Source of the DNA: Rachycentron canadum
Taxonomy: Eukaryota; Chordata; Actinopteri; Carangiformes; Rachycentridae
DNA: 64,000 nt
Direction: 5' to 3'
NCBI GenBank assembly: GCA_038496675.1
Contig: CM076652.1
Span: 6,377,717 to 6,441,716, forward strand
The number at the start of each line of letters is the position of its first letter. The stretch's first letter is position 1. Both the position numbers and the translations under genes were made by a program. The notes under the pieces are model-generated. The model had not been told where the DNA came from. It searched no databases and was given only the letters and a program-made list of their open reading frames with translations. Shown one piece after another: positions 56,901-62,900 of the stretch.

Positions 56901-59900
56901 TCTTAGGAAGTTATAGATTTTCCTTTCAATAAATTACTTATTCACCTTTGACTTCATGGCCCCAAGCAGACATATACACACAGACACACATACCAACACA
57001 AGCTCTCAAGGCTTATTCTGAACATTCTCACCTACAAACTTCATACACACCGTGTTAGGTTTAAATCAATCAGCAAAAAGACAATTAGAAAGGAGACAAT
57101 GAGCGGTTAATTGGATCAGCTTGGGGAATCTATATGTGCCAGGCTGCTACAGATAGGTATGTAGATAGAAAACCCTGATAAGAGCTACATAGGTGACAAA
57201 ATGGCAAAATGGCTTCTCAGCTATAAAAAGTGAGCACCTTTTTATGCCTGTCATTATCATCAATGAGGAAATTAAATTTATCAAATGATTCACGTGTGTG
57301 TGCGTCTATGCTGATGGTGGGCTGTTTAGCAGTCCTGTTCTGCTTCAGGGTCACCGTTGCTGCAGAGAGAATCTTATTAAGGTGTTTACCTCTGTGATTA
57401 CGGCAAACACATTCATCCTTTTAGTTCCACACCATTTGACACAGCTGATAAATCAAAAACGCATTTGAAAATCTCTGCATCCATCTGCATGTGTCTGTTT
57501 GTTCTGTGTGCGTGTGTGCATTGCTTGAATGCACACACAAATATAATGACACAATGAGACAATATACTTTGTTTGAAACACTTGTTTTAAAGTTTGAGCG
57601 GGTTCATGTTTGTGTGTGCATATTCATATGTGTTAAGAAACAAGTTATGTTGATAGAATATTGATATTTGATGTTTGTGGTTGAATTTCATATCCCACTG
57701 TCAGATTTCGATGAAGCTAAATAAAATCTATTTATATGACACAGTGTTTGACAAAGAGAGACAGACAGATTGAGAAGCACATTCTGACAGATGAGAGAGG
57801 GAACATCTGACCACCACCCATCTTCTAGGGAGACAGAGTACACTTAAATTTAGCTTCCAGAAACATGCTTTGATGGAAAAAGAAAACAGCTGTAACAAAG
57901 TCACCCTTATTATAAACTAGTACTAAATCCCTTGTATGTCTCTGCTAACCTTTCAAGTTGCAGGAAATATAGTCACAATTTCCCCATCTGTTCCTGAGTT
58001 ATTTGTAACAAAAGTTGCCTTTGGGCATTAATGATCTATTGTATTTACAAAAATGAGAAGTACACACTGGACAGAAGGACAACCCAAAAACATAATGCCT
58101 CCAAGCCACAACTGTCACTGGTGCAGAACCATTAAAAAGTCAGGATATGCGGATTAGGTCAGCTATAAATATTTTACTACTTTGTATGCTGACTTTTACT
58201 TTGGGAAATCAATAAATTATGCTATTCTACAATTGGCATTAGTGTTATCAGAAGCTTAAGTTATTTTTTGGTTATTTGTGGTACTGTTTTGTAGTAGTTT
58301 TGTTTGCTTTCAGAGGCCTGAATTTCTCTCACCAGTATGATAGTGCAGCAGCAAGTCTTGGCGGTGGTCTCCTATGGTCATGGGGTGGAAATCCACAGTT
58401 ACTTGCATGCTCTCACCTATATCAAGAGTCCCAGAGGATGGTGTCACTGTGAAAGGCCTGGAATAACATGGAATAAAATAGAATGTCACATGGTGGAATA
58501 AAAAACTGGATTAGTATTATATATAATTATATAGAGCGGGATCCAAAAGTCTGAAACCCCTGTAAAGTTAATGAATTAATTTATAAAATTAATGTTTTTG
58601 GGTTTTTTTTTTTAAATAATGACTTTTAAGATTGAAATTATCTACTGTATAGACAAATATCATACGTGAAATCACTCAAAAACAGCAAACATAAACCCGT
58701 TCTGTATAGAATCGAACCTTTGTGTCTGAAGCTTGAACTTGGCCTTGCTGTTTCCTATGTTGCGGACTAGCTGGGTCCTCTGTGTGGAGGCTTTCACCGG
58801 ACAGAGGGGTAAATGGAGCTCATCTCGAAAGTCAAGAATGGCACGTGGCCCAATGGCACGGATTGGGACCTCAAACCGCTCCCTCTCCGTCACACAAACC
58901 ATTCTGTGGTGGTAGTCCTGAATACAGAAATGTGTCAGTCATTTTTTTATTTTTAGGTCATTACTTGGCAAACCTCTGCTGTTGTATTTTCTGATTTATT
59001 ATGTGTTCACACCACACAAGCAGCCACAAATTTCTTGGAAAACTAGCAGTGAGGCCAACATGGACATCATACATTTTGCAGGTACTTGACCATAAATAAA
59101 AATTACTGATATTTTGACCTGATGATGATGCTGGATAAGGAGTCAGGGGATAGAAATTGAAACACTTGAATTACTAGCTGTATAGTCAGGAAATCGCCAA
59201 AGTCTGGAGGATTCATCCAAATGTATGGGGCCACAAATGTTTGTACCAAATTTCATGGCAATCCATACAATACAGATATTCAGTTTCAGACTGACAGACT
59301 GATGTTGCCTTTCCTTGGTTCACGCTGGTACCATGGACAAAAACATTCAGTATGATGGCCACAATAAAGCAGCTATGACAAACATATCGGATTATGTTAC
59401 CTTAAACATTTACTATATTTCATGGTGACCTTTGGTTCTCAGTTTTCACTTTCACCCACAGTATCAGGAAAAGAGACGATAAAAGGATGTGCTGCTGTAA
59501 CTCAATGCCTGACCTTTGACCCTTAACCTTCTGACTCTGACCTTGCTGTTGAAAGAATCACAAAATATGAATGCAAAATAACTGCATGTGTTTAATTTAT
59601 AATCTGTAATTGTTTTCATATGTATGTAATCTATGGATTCTTGCCATATTACTGTCTTCAGTATTAGTACTTGGAGTATTATCTCTGTTATGTCACATTC
59701 TTACCCACATCCTATTCTCTGCATTCCTGCAGGTCTGATTACAGCTTCAACTAATCTAAATTCTATATCAACCTATGTGCATGTTACCACTATGCTCTCT
59801 GAATCAGACCATGGTTATTCTATGAAGCAATCAAAACCCGTCTGTCTCCAGTACCTTGTCCTCCTGCGGCGTGAAGAGGACAGTGAACTTGGCAGACATT

Positions 59901-62900
59901 CCTGATGCAACCTTGCTACCTGCATCCTTTGGTCCGACCACATGGAAATACTCTGAGTTCTGCAGCTCCAGCTTCACTTGTCGTGAAACCTTGACAAAGA
60001 AAAAAAAAACATCACAAGCTTTATAAAATTGCAAGCACTGCACATCAACAAATACAGACCTAGAGAGGGACACACACAAGTGATGATTTATTCATTATTA
60101 CTTGATGGTGTCTTGTACAAATTGAAGCAATAAATCTCCTCCAACCTCTCATGACCTTTTCCAGTCATTCTTCACCCCTAAATACAACCCACACTTCATT
60201 ACACACAAACATCCACAACAACACACATGTTGTAAACACTAATTTTTTCTGCTTCTAAGGTCAAAGCTGTCCAACATTTTGACGGTTGCTGTTGTCCTGA
60301 TTTATAGCTGTTTGATTGAAACATCAGCTCAGCAGCTATGTTGTTTGTGTAAATGTTATTTACATAATTATCACTCATTCACACACCTTGTCATTGTTCA
60401 GGAGGAGTAGTGGTAACTTGTAGGTTTGTGCAGGCGTGAAGTTCTGGAAGACCAGCTCAGATGGGTAGGGCTGGAAAAGCGGGTGGTCCACATCCACCAA
60501 GGACAACTGACAACACACACACGCACACACACAACACTATGAAATAATGCAGATCAAAGCATGTCTTTAATTAAAAACAATTACTATAATGCTATGTCAG
60601 ACACATAATGTATTGCCAAAAGTTTGTGGGTGTAAGTGCCCATGGGTGCTTTTAATTTCAAAAGCATTTACTTTATACTATATTTGTATATTAATATAAA
60701 TTTACCAGCCTTTTTTAGATGCATACAATGTTACATTCTATGATGGTGTACTCCAGCATTTATCATTTCATCTAAATTTGAAGCAACTCACAGGAGACAT
60801 TAAAAATAGGAAAGTTCCTGACTTTTAGTACCTATTTAGGGTCAAGCCCCATGCACATCGGATCCTACATTTCCCACAATACAATTCATTTTTCCATCCA
60901 ATCCACACCTCAAAGTCTTCCAAAGTCTACCAAATCTAAGATGACCCTAATGACAGGATCAGGGTTATTTTCTCAGACTTTGTAAAGCTCACATCAGAGC
61001 CACAGAAGACATTATGCAGCTGTTTACACAGGCTGAGTGGTGCTTCTCAAGCAAAGTCTACTAATGTACTAAAACCATCATATACATTAAAGTCATTCAA
61101 GTTATTCATCCATCTTATTGTACCTCCAAAGAATTTTTTGATAAATAATCAATATGTATGAAACGATATATTGTGTTAAAGTTAACCTGAATGATTTTCA
61201 ATTATCTTCTGTAATTCTATCATTGCAAGTCATAGCATTAAAATAGTTGTGCAAGTTTAAGTGTGCAGTTCACTTTCAGGGTGACATCCTGCTGGGCATT
61301 GCTCCTTCTTATCGCCTACAGTTGCCCACAGTGGACGATGGTCACGTTCATATTTGCATATTTGACAAGTCAACAGAAAATGTGAACGGGGTGAGATGCA
61401 AAAATGTGTCCTCATAATTATGATGAGGGTGCATTTATTCATTTCTTAGGCATTTCACAAACTTCCAGTGGCATTTTTGCTTCAAGCCCCCTGTTAAATT
61501 CTGACTCTAAAGGTACAGAGCATTCAGTCACATTGGTTGCCCTCTGCCCATCAATTAGTGCATGCTGACTAAGCAGTAGAACCCTTAGTACAGTGTAAAT
61601 GACCTTTCCAGAAAGTACATTCCCTGCAGAGGAATAATGATAATATAATGAGAAGTTTGAATGTGTTGTTGTCTTCTCGTCTCATCCCATCTATTCCTAA
61701 GTCTGCCACATTAAGTCATTTTTATCTACATACATTTAACATTAGTTCAGCCCATAGGGGCTCAAATCTGCCTTGGTCAGTTGTTAGATTAAGTCAGATA
61801 AGTGGAAGTACAGATCTAAAAGTACAATATAAATAATATTAGGAAGAAAATTAGAACAATAGTTTTCTATTCTTTATTATTTATGTTTATGGTGTGCAGG
61901 TCCTTAGGCAGCCTAGGCAGCCAGCTTTTCAAAATTAAAATGTTAATAGTTGTTTTTAAAACTCAGTTTTCAAACTGACTCCCAAGGGTTTTATTCTTGT
62001 AAAGGTGATCAACTGTTAGGGATCGACTTAAGCTTGTTTGTAGAGAGCTATTGTAATAGTTCTGCCCAACTTTTTTATCTTTTGCTGTGAAATGATTTTG
62101 CTGTAGGCTGTTTTTACTGTCAAACTTCAACACCCTAACGTGTTTAACTGGGTTCATCAACCTCTGTGACTACTGTAATCCTGTTCTTTTGCTGTGTCAT
62201 CTTCAGTCATTTTTTGGTTGCTCTCTTACAAGAACTTAGTCTTTTTTCGTGGATAGTGAAAGCATAGCTTTCTTTGTAGCCTTATTTTTAAGCAACTGGT
62301 GTATCACAAAATTGGCCAGCATTTACTTTGTGATGCGTAGTTTTGCTCATGTCAAGCAGCTCTAGGATCCGTGGTGGGTACACCTCAATGGTGTTAGCCA
62401 GGCGCTCCTCTGTAGACTGTAGCATCTCCTGGGTGTAAACAGATGGAGTCACCTGCAAACACACAGCAGCACAGTATATTATGCTAACTGCACTGACAGC
62501 CTGTTCCCTGTCTTCTAAGCACCAGCAGTGATGTAAGTGATACCACATCAAACAAAACTGTTACCACTGATAAAGAGAGTGGGGAAAGAAATAATGAGCA
62601 CAAGAGCAGTAAATTGTCAACTTTAAGCTGTCAGCTATAACACATATGCACTGACACCTACATCAAACACATAGAAGAACATTAGCATCTGCAGATTTCA
62701 TGCCCTCAAAGAATGTTAATGTTCCTCCTCTTGGAGAGGACAACCTGCAGTATTTTGTGGATAGTATCCTCTCTACACAATCCTCTTGCACCTCTTTATC
62801 TGTGTACCAGAAGCAGGGAGACATCGAACTGCACTTAACCTATTTCAAGGTTGAGTCAGAAGAGAATTTTAGCTTAAAATCTAAATCAATAATGTAGCAG

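Larger units (their letters stand above)
49676..58332 (-). other. hydin: hydin intron 6 (longest)
   Basis: 8.7 kb, over 13% of the gene. It holds a Tc1-like fragment (about 51690-52065), a TG microsatellite (53916-53961) and a dispersed teleost repeat (about 55790-56280). No nested gene is visible; all open frames are under 105 codons and unrecognised. Exons 6 and 7 join in phase and match human across the junction. Confidence 0.85.

Noticed and set aside
61257..61442. A 61-codon minus-strand frame in intron 2
   Set aside because: No recognisable protein, no splice context, and exons 2 and 3 join in phase without it.
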